A model generated the notes under the pieces. That model did no database searches, was not told where the DNA came from, and saw nothing but the letters and a program-made list of their open reading frames with translations. Shown here piece by piece: positions 25,225 to 35,969 of a stretch of 64,000 nucleotides of DNA (position 1 is its first letter; each line of letters opens with the position of its first letter). Origin of the DNA: Hymenobacter gummosus (GTDB lineage: Bacteria > Bacteroidota > Bacteroidia > Cytophagales > Hymenobacteraceae). Location of the stretch: positions 62,001 to 126,000 of the forward strand of contig NZ_RXOF01000017.1 in assembly GCF_003970915.1 (NCBI RefSeq). The letters run 5' to 3'. A program made the position numbers and the translations under genes.

Positions 25225-26439
25225 CTAGCTGGATGCCTGAGCACCCGCAGCAGGAGCGGGGGGCGGCCCCTCGCCCCGTTGCTGCGCGGCCGCCTCATCG
25301 GGGTCTTCGGGGGTGTCGTCGTCCTTCCGCTTATCGGCTTCCACGGCGGGCACGGCTTCCACGTATACCAGGCCCGCGGCGGCGGCGTGCTCGGCGGCGT
25401 GCACCGTGTCCTGCACCAGCAGCATTTCCACGTTTTCGCCGCGCAGCTCCTCCGACACGCGCTGTACCATCACCTGGCGCTCGGGCAGGTTCACGTCGCG
25501 GATGTAGATGGCCAGCACGCGGCCGGGGTGGCGGCGCACCACCTCGCGGTAGATGTTGGCGTCTTCCTGGCCGGAGTCGCCAATGAGCACGAAGGGCAGC
25601 TCGGGGTAGGTGAGCAGCAGGTTGTCGATTTCCTTGAGCTTGTGGCCGTGGTGGGCCGAGGCATCGGCCGCCGACTTGCGCTTGGCACTCATGTCGCGCA
25701 GCAGCAGGGGCCCGCGCGGAATCTGGTTTAGCTCCAGGAAGTCTTCGAGCAGGTCGTAGAGGTTCCAGGGCGAAGACGACACGTAGAAGAAGGGGTTGTT
25801 GCGCTTGCCGTTGCGGCCCAGCTGCAGCTGCCGGTAAAACTCCGAAACGCCCTTGAAGGGCAGGCGCGAACGGGCGTTGCGCAGCAGCACCGTGCGGGCC
25901 ATGCGCCACATGTCGGTGGCGGAAGTCTGAATGACCGTGTCGTCGAGGTCGGAAATGATGCCGTACTCCGCGTCGGGGGGCGGCACCAGCACCGGCGCGT
26001 GGCTGATGCGCTGCTCGGGCAGCGGAATGTTGCCAGGCAGCCGCAGCAGCTCAATTTCTACCGGGTGCCAGAGAAAGTCCACCGGCGGATTTAGCCGCTG
26101 CGGCTCCATGTTGAGGGTGAAGTAGCCCTCCTCGTTGGTGCTGACGAAGTGCTCGGTGCCGTCGCCGGGGCGAATGACGAGCTGCGCGCCGGGTATTTCC
26201 TGGGTATCGAAGCGGCGGTACATGTCCATCAGGTTGTCCCAGCGCGAATCGGTGGGGCCGGCTTCGCCGATGTTCTTGTCGGTAAACACCCGGCCGGTGA
26301 CGTAGAGGCGGTTGGCAGTGCCGTAGCTGAGGTAGGGCACCACCTGCACCGCGTCGAGCAAACCCAGTTTGGTGCGGGCGCGGCGGAGCAGGGCGTCGCC
26401 TTTCTCAAGTAGTTTGGCGAAGCGTTCGGGGAGAATCAT
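25225..26439 (-). CDS. App1-type phosphatidate phosphatase (DUF2183)
   Basis: 404-residue HAD-superfamily protein. The catalytic DxDxT motif is in GIISDLDDTVIQTSA (DLDDT 164-168), followed by FKGVSEFYRQLQLGRNGKRN, FFYVSSSPWNLYDLLEDFL and FVLIGDSGQEDANIYREVVR (HAD motif with GDSGQED), which characterise App1-like enzymes that dephosphorylate phosphatidate. The N-terminal half has a beta-rich domain (YLSYGTANRLYVTGRVFTDK). The C-terminal 40 residues are disordered (Asp/Ala/Pro). No signal peptide is seen. The start at 26439 (MILPERFAKL) fits better than the frame extending to 26490. Confidence 0.88.
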   Translation of the reverse strand: MILPERFAKLLEKGDALLRRARTKLGLLDAVQVVPYLSYGTANRLYVTGRVFTDKNIGEAGPTDSRWDNLMDMYRRFDTQEIPGAQLVIRPGDGTEHFVSTNEEGYFTLNMEPQRLNPPVDFLWHPVEIELLRLPGNIPLPEQRISHAPVLVPPPDAEYGIISDLDDTVIQTSATDMWRMARTVLLRNARSRLPFKGVSEFYRQLQLGRNGKRNNPFFYVSSSPWNLYDLLEDFLELNQIPRGPLLLRDMSAKRKSAADASAHHGHKLKEIDNLLLTYPELPFVLIGDSGQEDANIYREVVRRHPGRVLAIYIRDVNLPERQVMVQRVSEELRGENVEMLLVQDTVHAAEHAAAAGLVYVEAVPAVEADKRKDDDTPEDPDEAAAQQRGEGPPPAPAAGAQASS

Positions 26440-26560
26440 AGGCAGAATGGGGTATGAGGCCAAGCTACGCAACCGTACGCGCCAACCCAACCGTAAGGTT
26501 GTGCCCGGCCGGTCCGTTGCGCCGAGGCAGCGCGGCTTTCGAAGCCGTAATTTGCCCGAA

Positions 26561-27106
26561 ATGAAACAGACGTGTTACCGCTTGCTGAGCGGCTTGCTGC
26601 TAAGCGGCTGCGCCGCTGCGCCCGGCCAAGTGGCGCCCCAAGCCGCGCCAGCCGTGGAGCTGCAGCTGCAGGCCGAAGCCGAGGAGGCTTACAACATCGT
26701 GTGGCTGCGCGCCACGCTGCGCAACGTCGGCTCCCGAGCGGTGCGCATTATCGAGCAGCGAGACTCGGTGGATCTGGCCTGTACCACGGGCAGGGGCGTC
26801 GGGGTGCTGGGTTTTTCGCCCCAGGGTGATTCCCTTACCTTCTGCCAACAGTGCGAAATCCACGCTGTCAGGACACCCCGGTACGTAACGCTAAAGCCGG
26901 GCGAAACCCGGGTAACGCACCTGAAAGTGAACTTCAACTACGTGTTTCCGGTCCGCAGCCTGCCGCCCGACAAGGACTGCACCGCGTTGATTAACCGCAC
27001 CCCTGGCTTGTACCGGTTTCAGATTCACCATTGGGGAGTGCTGGACCGGCAAGGGGGACCAAAGCCGCTGCTGGGCAACACCGTCACCGTCCGCCGCAAA
27101 CAATAA
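26561..27106 (+). CDS. Lipoprotein of unknown function
   Basis: 181 residues: MKQTCYRLLSGLLLSGCAAA has a lipobox (LSGC). The mature domain is beta-rich (VELQLQAEAEEAYNIVWLRA, TLRNVGSRAVRIIEQRD, YVTLKPGETRVTHLKVNFNY) and looks like a single immunoglobulin-like or intracellular-proteinase-inhibitor-type fold. It has four further cysteines (LACTTG, FCQQCEIH, DKDCTAL). No enzymatic motif. A hairpin follows the stop. The ATG at 26561 starts the signal peptide. Confidence 0.75.
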   Translation: MKQTCYRLLSGLLLSGCAAAPGQVAPQAAPAVELQLQAEAEEAYNIVWLRATLRNVGSRAVRIIEQRDSVDLACTTGRGVGVLGFSPQGDSLTFCQQCEIHAVRTPRYVTLKPGETRVTHLKVNFNYVFPVRSLPPDKDCTALINRTPGLYRFQIHHWGVLDRQGGPKPLLGNTVTVRRKQ

Positions 27107-27134
27107 GGCCAGCCGCCCGGGGGCAGCTGGCCTT
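27105..27134. terminator. Convergent terminator
   Basis: Arms AAGGCCAGC (27105-27113) and GCTGGCCTT (27126-27134), between the lipoprotein gene and the M48 gene on the other strand. Confidence 0.7.
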
Positions 27135-27157
27135 GCCAGAAGCGTTGGAAATGCGGG

Positions 27158-27982
27158 TTACAGCAGGCTTTTCAGCTCCTGCAGGCCGCCGCTGTTCACG
27201 GTGCGGTTGCGGCAGTTCAGCTCGGTAGCCTTGGTCTGAATGGCCTGGATGCGGTTGTCGGGGTTGGGGTGAGTGCTCAGGAACTCGGGCGTGGCGCTCG
27301 GGCTTTCCTGCTGGGCCTTGATAAAGAAGCCGGCAGCCCCGTCGCAGGCGTAGTAGCTGGTGCCGTTCAGGTAGATGACTGAGTACTGGTCGGCCTCATT
27401 TTCAAAGTCACGGCTGAACTTGAGCGTGCCCAGGCCGGCCAGGCCCGAGGCAATCTGCGAGGCGGTGCTTTCGCTGTTGCCCAGGGCCACGCTCAGCAGC
27501 AGCTCGATGCCGTACTGGTTCTGCAGCTGCCGGGAGGTGTGGCGGCGGTCGGCGTGAGCAATTTCGTGGCCCAGCACGCCGGCCAGCTGGCTTTCGTCGT
27601 CGAGGTACTTAATCAGCCCGCTGAACACGTAAATGTGCCCGCCGGGGGTGGCAAAGGCGTTCTGGGTAGCGTCGTCCTTGATGATTTTGACGTCCCACAC
27701 GAAGTCGTTGCGGTGCTGAATCTGGCCGGAGTTGAGCACGCGCTGCACCACGCCGTCGAGCAGCTGGTAGGCGCGCTGGTGGTTGCTGCGCTCCAGCAGC
27801 TTGCCCTGGGCGCGGTAAGTGGAGTCGGTTTCGGCCGCTACCTGGGCGCCGAGGTTGATGTCGTCTTCCAGGCTAAACAGCAGCGGGTTGCCTTCTTTGT
27901 CGGTGCAGGCCGTAGTAGCCGCGCCGAGGCCGAGGGCCAGGGCGCCAAGCAGGTAGAAGCGGGAAAAAGTGCGTCGGAACAT
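27158..27982 (-). CDS. M48 family metalloprotease (lipoprotein)
   Basis: 274 residues. Signal with LGAATTAC (possible lipid cysteine at 26). Zinc site HEIAH (139-143), third ligand in the FENEADQYSV stretch, plus the family motifs NAFATPGGHIYVFSGLIKYL and EFLSTHPNPDNRIQAIQ. It is the second M48 protease of the window, with the same C-terminal STHPNPxNRI signature as the one at 18318, but it differs in the anchor and centre. A role in envelope protein quality control is inferred from the family. Confidence 0.9.
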   Translation of the reverse strand: MFRRTFSRFYLLGALALGLGAATTACTDKEGNPLLFSLEDDINLGAQVAAETDSTYRAQGKLLERSNHQRAYQLLDGVVQRVLNSGQIQHRNDFVWDVKIIKDDATQNAFATPGGHIYVFSGLIKYLDDESQLAGVLGHEIAHADRRHTSRQLQNQYGIELLLSVALGNSESTASQIASGLAGLGTLKFSRDFENEADQYSVIYLNGTSYYACDGAAGFFIKAQQESPSATPEFLSTHPNPDNRIQAIQTKATELNCRNRTVNSGGLQELKSLL

Positions 27983-28280
27983 GGGGTGGTGAGGCGAAGT
28001 GAAAGGGAAAAAAAGAGCGGCTGGGCGGGCCGAAAGAAAAAACGGTGCCAAACCCGTTTTGCGGGTCGATACGGGCGAAAGTACGGTCCCGTTGCGGCCG
28101 AGCTGCCCTCCAGAAGCGGCCCGCCGGGCTTGGCAGGTCGCATTCAGCCCGATAATTTTCGCAGGCTGGCCCCCGCAGCCACCGTTGGGCGCGGCCGCAA
28201 AGTCGGCCGCGCCAGGCCGCCGGCCGTACAAGCAAGGCCCGCGGCCCGTTGCGGCAGCGGGCCTTTCCCGTTTTCATCCT

Positions 28281-29405
<1,125 letters not shown>

Positions 29406-29456
29406 GCCCAGCCGGCAGCTTGGTTTAAAGCCTGCTTCCGCAGCACCTTTGTGGCT

Positions 29457-32400
29457 ATGGAAAACAGGATTATCCCGCGCTTCGCCTATAAATGGGCTTT
29501 ATACTTACTGGCCGGCGCCCCCCTGACGGCTCCGGCCCAAACGGTGACCAGCCTGCTGCCCGCGCGTCATGCCCCAGCCGCACCTGCCGCGACCAACGTC
29601 GGCGCGACATTTGCCGGGACCGGCAACGCGGCGGTGCGGGTGTTTAGCCAGCAGGCCGGCGGGCGCAAAACCGGCACTGAAACCCGCACCGCCACTTCGT
29701 CTACCTTCGATCCGGCCGTCAACTTCCGGGCGGGCGAAACGGTGCTGGCCTGCCTGGTAGGTACCCCCCGGCATGTGTGGCAGTTCACCACGGCCACTAC
29801 CGGCGGCACGGGCACGTTTGGCGGCGGGGCCGACCTCGCCGTCGGGCCCGGGCCGCTCAACGTGGCCGTGGGCGACGTGAACGGCGACGGGCATCTCGAC
29901 GCGCTGACGCTCGGCGCCGCGCCCAACTTGGGCGACGCGGAAATCAGCGTGCGGCTGGGTGACGGTACCGGTCGACTGGCCACGACGCTGGAATTCAGCG
30001 TCACCCGCGCCGGTACCGAGCTGGCCCTGGGCGACGTGGACAACGACGGCGACCTGGACCTACTGGTATCCTGTACGCTCAGCGGCGGCTCCATCTCTGT
30101 GTACCGCAACAACGGCACGGGCAGCTTTAGCCTGTTTGCCTCTGCGCCCGTGGGCCAGCTGCCGATGGCGCTGACCCTTGGCGACTGGAACGCCGACGGC
30201 AACCTCGACGCGGCCGTGTACAACAGCTCCAGCGGCACGATGAGCACCGTGCTGGGCCTGGGCGACGGCAACTTGGCCAACCGCGTCAACTTCACCGTGC
30301 CCTTCGATGTCGATGACATGCAAACCGGGGATGTCGACGGCGACGGCGACCTGGACCTGGTGCTGACGGCCCCGGGCTCCCGCACCTTGCGGGTGTACTT
30401 CAACCAGGGCAGCAGCTTCGGCAGCCCGGTCGATACCTACCTGGGCAACGGCGTGGGCATCACCCGATTCGTGCTCGGCGACGTGGACGCCGACGGCGAC
30501 CTGGACCTGGTAGGTGCCGAAAACCGGGCGGGGGGCAGTGGCCCCAGTACCGTGCGCATCTGCCCCAACAACGGCACCGGCACCTTTGGGCTGGGGCGCA
30601 CCGTACCCATGGGCACGCTGCCCGTGGCCGTAGCTCTGGCCGACGTGGACGCCGACGGCGACCTAGACCTGCTGGCCGGCGACGGACTCGTGGGCGGCCT
30701 GCGGACTGGTACGGTTTCGGTGAGCCTCAACAACGGGACCGGTACGTTTGCCGCCCCTTCCAGCGTCGGCGTTGGTACCACGCCCGGGAGGCTGGCCCTG
30801 GCCGACCTGGATGCCGACGGTGACGTGGACTTGGTAACGGCCAACAGCACCGACAACACCATCAGCGTCCGCCTCAACGGGCCCCTGCCTGTGCCGGCCC
30901 TCAGCGCCACGGCCCTGAGCCCGGCCGCTCACACCCTGGCTCCGCGCCCTGCCGATTTGCGCGTCACCTTCTCGGGGCCCCTGACGCCGCTTGCCGGCGA
31001 ACCGCTGCGCCTGTTCAGCAGCGGCAGCGGCCGGCGCAGCGGCGCGGCCACCGCCGCGGGCAACACGCTTACCTTTAACCCCGCGGTCGACCTGCTGGTC
31101 GGTGACCTGCTGCACGCCACGCTGACCACCAGCCCGCGAAGCGCCGGCGGTGGCCCCCTGGCCCGGCCCTGGGTGTGGCAGTTTACCGCCGCTGCCACCG
31201 GCGGAGCCGGTACCTTCAGCGGCTCCGACCTAACCCTGCCTGCTCCCGTCGGCTTGCTGCTGCCCGGCGACCTGGACGGTGACGGCGACCTGGACCTGCT
31301 CTCGACGGAAGCAAGCCAGACGCCCATGATGCCAGTGTACTGGAACAACGGCGCGGGTAGCTTTCAGGCGGCCAACAGCACCGTGCCCAACTACGGCGGC
31401 GTGAACGGCTTTTCCTTGCTCGACGTGGACGCCGACGGAGACCTGGACGTGCTGGCGTGGTCCTCGGCTGCGGGCTACCTGCTGGAGGTATGGCGCAACA
31501 ACGGCCGCGGCGTGTTCAGCATCGGGCCGACGCCGGGCCACGTGCGCCTGCCCGCCAACGCAGGGGCCCGCGACGTGGCCGTGGGCGATGTGGACGGCGA
31601 CGGGGACCTGGATGTGGCCGTGGCCTCGATGGCCAACCGGGTGGCGGTGCGCTACAACGACGGCACCGGACGTTTCGGGGGCAGCACCACGTTTTCGCTC
31701 GATTACAACGGGCAATTTGTCGCCTTGGCCGATGTAGACGCCGACGGCGACCTGGATCTGATAGTGACGGCGCGCGACAATTTCACCGTGAAAATGTCGA
31801 TATACACCAACGACGGGGACGGCAATTTCAACCCGGTACCCCGCACGCCGACCTTGCCCACTATGCCCGGCTGCCTGGTGGTGGGCGACGTGGACGGCGA
31901 CCAGGACGTGGACCTGCTCATTAGTCAGGAACAACTAGGCGCCCCGTCGGGCCTGCTGCTCAACGACGGGCAGGGCAATTTCACGGTAGGGCCGCAGCCG
32001 GCCTTTAGCGCCAACAGCTACCGCCTCAAGCTGGCCGACGTGGATGGCGACGACGACTTGGACATCGTGGCCCCTAACCCAGTGGTTGGCGGCGGCATCA
32101 GTATCGGGCTGAACAACGGCCGCGGCCTGTTTTCGCCCGGCTCGGTGGTAGCGCCGCCCCCCGTGCCGCAACCCAACCCCGGGCAGCACTACCGCGGCGG
32201 GCAGGTCATAACGGCCGACTTCGACGGCGACGGCGACATCGACCTGGCCTCCACGCCCACCGCCATCGGAGCGCCTAACGTCCTGATGATTCGGCTCAAC
32301 CAAAACCGGCCGCTCACGGCCCGTTCGGCTGCCGCGGAGCAATTTCAGCTGTATCCCAATCCGGCCGGCGCCGGGGCCGCGTGGCACCTAAAGCTGAGCC

Positions 32401-32579
32401 CTGGCACTACCGGCGGTACGGTGCAGGTAGGCACCGTGCTCGGCCAGCCCGTGCGGCAGCAGGCTTTCCGCGGCTCCACGGCCGAGGTAAGCACCACTGG
32501 TCTGGCTGCTGGCACTTATCTGCTGCGGGTGATGGTGGCGGGGCAGGTGCCGCAGGTGCGGCGCGCCACGCTGGAGTAA
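29457..32579 (+). CDS. Secreted FG-GAP/VCBS repeat protein with T9SS sorting domain
   Basis: 1040 residues: signal peptide (WALYLLAGAPLTAPAQ), an Ig-like domain of Big_5 type (about 35-110), seven calcium-loop repeats, a second Ig-like domain (about 480-560), seven more repeats, and a type IX C-terminal sorting domain (LYPNPAGAGAAWHLKLSP ... GLAAGTYLLRVMV). I count 14 loops of the form (G/A)D(V/L/W/F)(D/N)xDGDLD (some varied: GHLD, GNLD, QDVD, DDLD). Such proteins fold as beta-propellers on the cell surface or outside the cell. ATG 29457 is preferred over GTG 29451. A CACCTTTG at 29443-29450 resembles the -7 box. Confidence 0.88.
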   Translation: MENRIIPRFAYKWALYLLAGAPLTAPAQTVTSLLPARHAPAAPAATNVGATFAGTGNAAVRVFSQQAGGRKTGTETRTATSSTFDPAVNFRAGETVLACLVGTPRHVWQFTTATTGGTGTFGGGADLAVGPGPLNVAVGDVNGDGHLDALTLGAAPNLGDAEISVRLGDGTGRLATTLEFSVTRAGTELALGDVDNDGDLDLLVSCTLSGGSISVYRNNGTGSFSLFASAPVGQLPMALTLGDWNADGNLDAAVYNSSSGTMSTVLGLGDGNLANRVNFTVPFDVDDMQTGDVDGDGDLDLVLTAPGSRTLRVYFNQGSSFGSPVDTYLGNGVGITRFVLGDVDADGDLDLVGAENRAGGSGPSTVRICPNNGTGTFGLGRTVPMGTLPVAVALADVDADGDLDLLAGDGLVGGLRTGTVSVSLNNGTGTFAAPSSVGVGTTPGRLALADLDADGDVDLVTANSTDNTISVRLNGPLPVPALSATALSPAAHTLAPRPADLRVTFSGPLTPLAGEPLRLFSSGSGRRSGAATAAGNTLTFNPAVDLLVGDLLHATLTTSPRSAGGGPLARPWVWQFTAAATGGAGTFSGSDLTLPAPVGLLLPGDLDGDGDLDLLSTEASQTPMMPVYWNNGAGSFQAANSTVPNYGGVNGFSLLDVDADGDLDVLAWSSAAGYLLEVWRNNGRGVFSIGPTPGHVRLPANAGARDVAVGDVDGDGDLDVAVASMANRVAVRYNDGTGRFGGSTTFSLDYNGQFVALADVDADGDLDLIVTARDNFTVKMSIYTNDGDGNFNPVPRTPTLPTMPGCLVVGDVDGDQDVDLLISQEQLGAPSGLLLNDGQGNFTVGPQPAFSANSYRLKLADVDGDDDLDIVAPNPVVGGGISIGLNNGRGLFSPGSVVAPPPVPQPNPGQHYRGGQVITADFDGDGDIDLASTPTAIGAPNVLMIRLNQNRPLTARSAAAEQFQLYPNPAGAGAAWHLKLSPGTTGGTVQVGTVLGQPVRQQAFRGSTAEVSTTGLAAGTYLLRVMVAGQVPQVRRATLE

Positions 32580-32594
32580 CGGGGGCGGGAGGCG

Positions 32595-34214
32595 CTACCT
32601 GCCCGAGCCGTCCCGGTCGAATGCGTGGGTGGTCACGCCGGACTCGGTTTTGATTTTCAGCTCCGGGGCCGGGTCGGCCACGCTGTTGCGCTTGGTGTCG
32701 TAGAAGCGCGTCATGCGGCGCAGGCCGGCCACGCGCGAGCTGTCGACGACGGTATCCTCACCCGGGCCGCCGTAGATGTCGATGCGGGGGGAGCGGCGTA
32801 CGTTGCCAGCGAGTTCGAACACATCCTTACCGCCCAGGCCGTGCAGCAGCACCAGCTTGGTTTCGGCGGGGCGGAAGCCGCGTTGGTAGAGCAGCGTGCG
32901 GGCCTTCTCGCCGCCGTACACCGATACCACCGTGAGCGTGTCGTTGCGGCGCTCCACCACGAAGCGCTCCGCTGCGTCGGTGCCGGGCACCACCACTTCC
33001 TCGGCGTGACGACGGTAAAACTCGGCGGCGGCCCGGGGCAGCGCGTCCCGGCGGGCTTTCAGCGCGGCCACCAGGTGCGGGCCTTCCAGCCGGTACACCT
33101 CCGGCGGCAGCCGCCGCGCCGCCCGCTCAATCACCTCGTCGGTGAGGCGCTGCTGCAGGGCCGCGGCGGTGCTCAGGTACTGCCGGCGCGTCTGCTCGTT
33201 CAGGGCCCGCGAGTCGATAAAGCGGGCGTTGCGGGTGTAGCCGCCGATGCTCTGGTATTCGGGGCCGAAGGTGCGGAACTTGCGCACGGCCTTGCTCACC
33301 AGCCAGGAAATCAGCCCGTCGTCGAAGCGGAAAAACACCTGGTCCCGGTCGATGGGAATGGGGCGGTAGATGGTCGGGCCCTCGGGCTGCTGCACGGCCA
33401 CCCAGTCCCACTGGCCCTCGTGCCGGTCCCAGTCGCCCAGCCAGAGGTCGAGCAGGCGGGCGCGCAGAAAGGCCGGCTGGTCGAAGCGGTGCTGCGGGTT
33501 CTGGTAGATTTCGGCCAGCGCGTCGTCGCTTTCCATCAAATCCACCGCCCCGGGCCCAAACGCCGGCCCGAGGTTTTCCTTGCTTTCGTACTTTTCCTCC
33601 AGCAGCACCACCTTGCCCCGAAACCGCTCCGAGGCCTTGCCCAGGCCGTTTTCGTCGCTGCGGATGTAGAAAGGCCGCGGCGTGGTGTGCAGCACGCCCG
33701 CGGCCTCGGCCAGCGGCGGCACCACAAAGGCCCCGTAGGGCGTGCCGGCCGAGGTGGCGTCGCGCACCACGTTCAGGGCGAAGGTGTGGCGCAGAAACTT
33801 CGACAGCGTCTTGTACGGGTCCTTGTCGAGGCTGCGCAGGGCGTAGGTACGGCCGCCGGGGCCGTTCAGCGTCATACTGGTGGTCTGAAACCCGCCGCCC
33901 ACCTTGCCGGGCTGCAGGCCACCGGGCGCGGCCGTCTGCAGGTTCAGCACGGGCAAGGTCACCGGCTGGGCCCACACCTCGCGGTAGTGCCGGCCGAAGA
34001 ACAAGCGGCCCGGGGCGCCGCGGCGGTAGTGGCGCCCGGCCGTCACGCGGGCACTGTCGGGGCCGACGGCGGCCTGGGCGGCCGAATCGGGCACGCGGGC
34101 GTCGGGCTGGAAAAAATGCTGCCGGGCGCAGCCCGTCGTGAACAGGCCAAGCAGCAGCGCGGACCCCAGAATGCGGCGCGGCAGCGGGGCAGGAGAGGAG
34201 CAGAAGTCGGGCAT
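32595..34214 (-). CDS. Exported lipoprotein, putative HipA/FAM20-like kinase fold
   Basis: 539 residues with a lipoprotein signal (LLGLFTTGC, Cys29). The core contains GPGGRTYALRSLDKDP (126-133, a possible ATP-binding lysine/arginine strand), DLWLGDWDRHEGQWDW (256-271) and PIPIDRDQVFFRFDDG (285-300). The D-x-R-H-x-x-x-W and I-D-R-D pattern recalls the catalytic and metal loops (DRHxxN ... IDxG/D) of HipA, PI3K-like and FAM20-type kinases. This is inference. A beta-rich C-terminus (VVSVYGGEKARTLLYQRGFR, DIYGGPGEDTVVDSS) follows. The same domain is found in Bacteroidota next to metallophosphoesterase or barrel domains. It is divergent from a paralogue at 34362. Confidence 0.75.
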   Translation of the reverse strand: MPDFCSSPAPLPRRILGSALLLGLFTTGCARQHFFQPDARVPDSAAQAAVGPDSARVTAGRHYRRGAPGRLFFGRHYREVWAQPVTLPVLNLQTAAPGGLQPGKVGGGFQTTSMTLNGPGGRTYALRSLDKDPYKTLSKFLRHTFALNVVRDATSAGTPYGAFVVPPLAEAAGVLHTTPRPFYIRSDENGLGKASERFRGKVVLLEEKYESKENLGPAFGPGAVDLMESDDALAEIYQNPQHRFDQPAFLRARLLDLWLGDWDRHEGQWDWVAVQQPEGPTIYRPIPIDRDQVFFRFDDGLISWLVSKAVRKFRTFGPEYQSIGGYTRNARFIDSRALNEQTRRQYLSTAAALQQRLTDEVIERAARRLPPEVYRLEGPHLVAALKARRDALPRAAAEFYRRHAEEVVVPGTDAAERFVVERRNDTLTVVSVYGGEKARTLLYQRGFRPAETKLVLLHGLGGKDVFELAGNVRRSPRIDIYGGPGEDTVVDSSRVAGLRRMTRFYDTKRNSVADPAPELKIKTESGVTTHAFDRDGSGR

Positions 34215-34361
34215 AGGCTTACGAGCCTTCAACGCAGGCGGCCCGCAAACGGCTGAACTTGGCCCGGCCCGGCACAACCGCCGCCCGCTGCGGGCGGTAT
34301 AAGAGGCAGCCCGTCGGGGCCGGGCCGCTGCCGCCGTCGGCTCATCCATACCCTTGCCGCT

Positions 34362-35963
34362 TTGCTGACTTTCTTACCCACCTACCGCGCCCTGCTGCTA
34401 GCCCTGGGCCTGCCCGCTGCCGCGGCCACCCGCGCCAGCGCCCAGGCCGCGCCCCCCGTCATCGGGGCCGATTCCTTGGTACACGTGGCGGCCGGGCCGC
34501 AGTACCGCCGCGGCTGGCTGCACCAGCTCCTGTGGGGCTTTCACTACCGCCAGGAGTGGGCCACGCCCGTTACGGTGCCGGTGCTGAATCTGCGTACCGT
34601 GGTGCCCGGCGGGCTGAAGCCGGTGAAGGAGGGCGGCAGCTTCCAGACCCGCAACCTGCGCCTGGTGGCCCCCGACGGCCGCCAGTACGTGCTGCGCTCC
34701 GTCGACAAGGACGCCACGGCGGCCCTGCCCGAGGACATGCGCGAGGGCTGGATTGGCCGCCTGATGAAGGACCAGACCAGCGTCATCCACCCCTACGGGG
34801 CCTACATCGTGCCGCGCCTGGCCCAGGCCGCCGACGTGTACCACACCAACCCGCGCCTGTACTTTCTGCCCGACGACCCCAGCCTGGGCGAGTTTCGCCA
34901 GGCCTTCGCCAACCAGCTGTACCTGCTGGAGGAGCGGCCCGAGGGTGACCAGCGGCAGGTGAGCAGCTTCGGCGGCTCGGCAGCGGTAACCAGCTCCAAA
35001 AACGCCTTTCAGAGCTTGGTGGCCTCGCCCCGCTACCACGTCGATGCCCGCCGCTACCTGCGCAGCCGCCTGTTCGATATGTGGCTGGGCGACTGGAGCC
35101 GGCGCGAAGACCAATGGCGCTGGGCCGCCTTTCCCGGTCCCGACAGCACGGTGGTGTACCGCCCCATCCCGCGCGACCGGGACCACGCCTTTTTCAAGTT
35201 CGACGACGGCGTGCTCACGCGCATTGTGAGCTTCGTCAAGACCAACTACCAGACCTTCACCCGCGACATCAAGCTGCACGATGTGGAGGGCCTGAACCGC
35301 GCCGCCCGGCCCATGGACAAGTCGCTGCTGGTGTACCTCAGCAAGGACGACTTCCAGCAGGTGGCCGATTCGCTGCGCCGCGCCCTGACCGATAAAGTCA
35401 TCGGCGAAGCCCTGCAGGTGTGGCCCCGGGAGGTGTACGCGCTGTCGGGCGAGGAATTCCGGCAGAAGCTGCAGAGCCGGCGCGAGCAGCTGCCGCGGGT
35501 GGCCGAGGAGTTTTACCGCCAGCTGGCCCGCGAGGTGGAAATGCCCGGTACCGATGAGCCCGAACGGTTCGTAATAGAAGCCGCTGGCCGCTGGCAGGCC
35601 TGGGTGCGGGTGTACTCCCTGCGCCCCGACGGCCGCAACGGCCGCCTCATCGGCCAGCGCCTGTTCGACGCCCGCCAGACCGGCTCCATCCGCCTCTTCG
35701 GCCTCGGCGGCAACGACGAGTTCCAGCTGATCGGCCTGCCCGACCGCCGCCTGCGCATCCACCTCTACGATGGGCAAGGCCAGGATCTGGTGCAGCAGCT
35801 GCAGGTGCCGCCCCGCGCCACCAAAACTCACGTCACCGTCTACGACTCCGGCGACGGCAACGTGCTGAAAGTCGAAAAAGGGTTAATCGACGTGGAAAGC
35901 TACCAGCCCAAGGCCAACGAGTACGACGGTGCCGGCTGGCTGCTGCGTCACCGGCTGTATTAA
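34362..35963 (+). CDS. Exported paralogue of the 32595-34214 protein
   Basis: 533 residues with a signal peptide (ALLLALGLPAAAATRASAQA). It is colinear with its divergent neighbour: the HYRQEWATPVTVPVLNLRTV opening, DGRQYVLRSVDKDATAALPE, MWLGDWSRREDQWRW (240-254), then PIPRDRDHAFFKFDDG (268-283). Where the neighbour has DWDRHE, this copy has DWSRRE, losing the Asp and His that would be the catalytic loop, so it may be an inactive partner. The start is a TTG at 34362, the first codon of the frame that keeps a full signal peptide; no ATG fits. Function unknown. Confidence 0.75.
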   Translation: MLTFLPTYRALLLALGLPAAAATRASAQAAPPVIGADSLVHVAAGPQYRRGWLHQLLWGFHYRQEWATPVTVPVLNLRTVVPGGLKPVKEGGSFQTRNLRLVAPDGRQYVLRSVDKDATAALPEDMREGWIGRLMKDQTSVIHPYGAYIVPRLAQAADVYHTNPRLYFLPDDPSLGEFRQAFANQLYLLEERPEGDQRQVSSFGGSAAVTSSKNAFQSLVASPRYHVDARRYLRSRLFDMWLGDWSRREDQWRWAAFPGPDSTVVYRPIPRDRDHAFFKFDDGVLTRIVSFVKTNYQTFTRDIKLHDVEGLNRAARPMDKSLLVYLSKDDFQQVADSLRRALTDKVIGEALQVWPREVYALSGEEFRQKLQSRREQLPRVAEEFYRQLAREVEMPGTDEPERFVIEAAGRWQAWVRVYSLRPDGRNGRLIGQRLFDARQTGSIRLFGLGGNDEFQLIGLPDRRLRIHLYDGQGQDLVQQLQVPPRATKTHVTVYDSGDGNVLKVEKGLIDVESYQPKANEYDGAGWLLRHRLY

Positions 35964-35969
35964 ATCCTG

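Noticed and set aside
27982-28231. 83-residue N-terminal extension of the second M48 protease
   Set aside because: The signal peptide begins at MFRRTFSRF (27982); upstream residues are Gly/Arg-rich filler. Coordinates are listed high to low because the gene is on the minus strand.
29881-32250. Tandem DNA repeats in the VCBS gene as a CRISPR-like array
   Set aside because: The repeats are in frame, encode DxDGDLD loops, and vary in spacing; no spacers.
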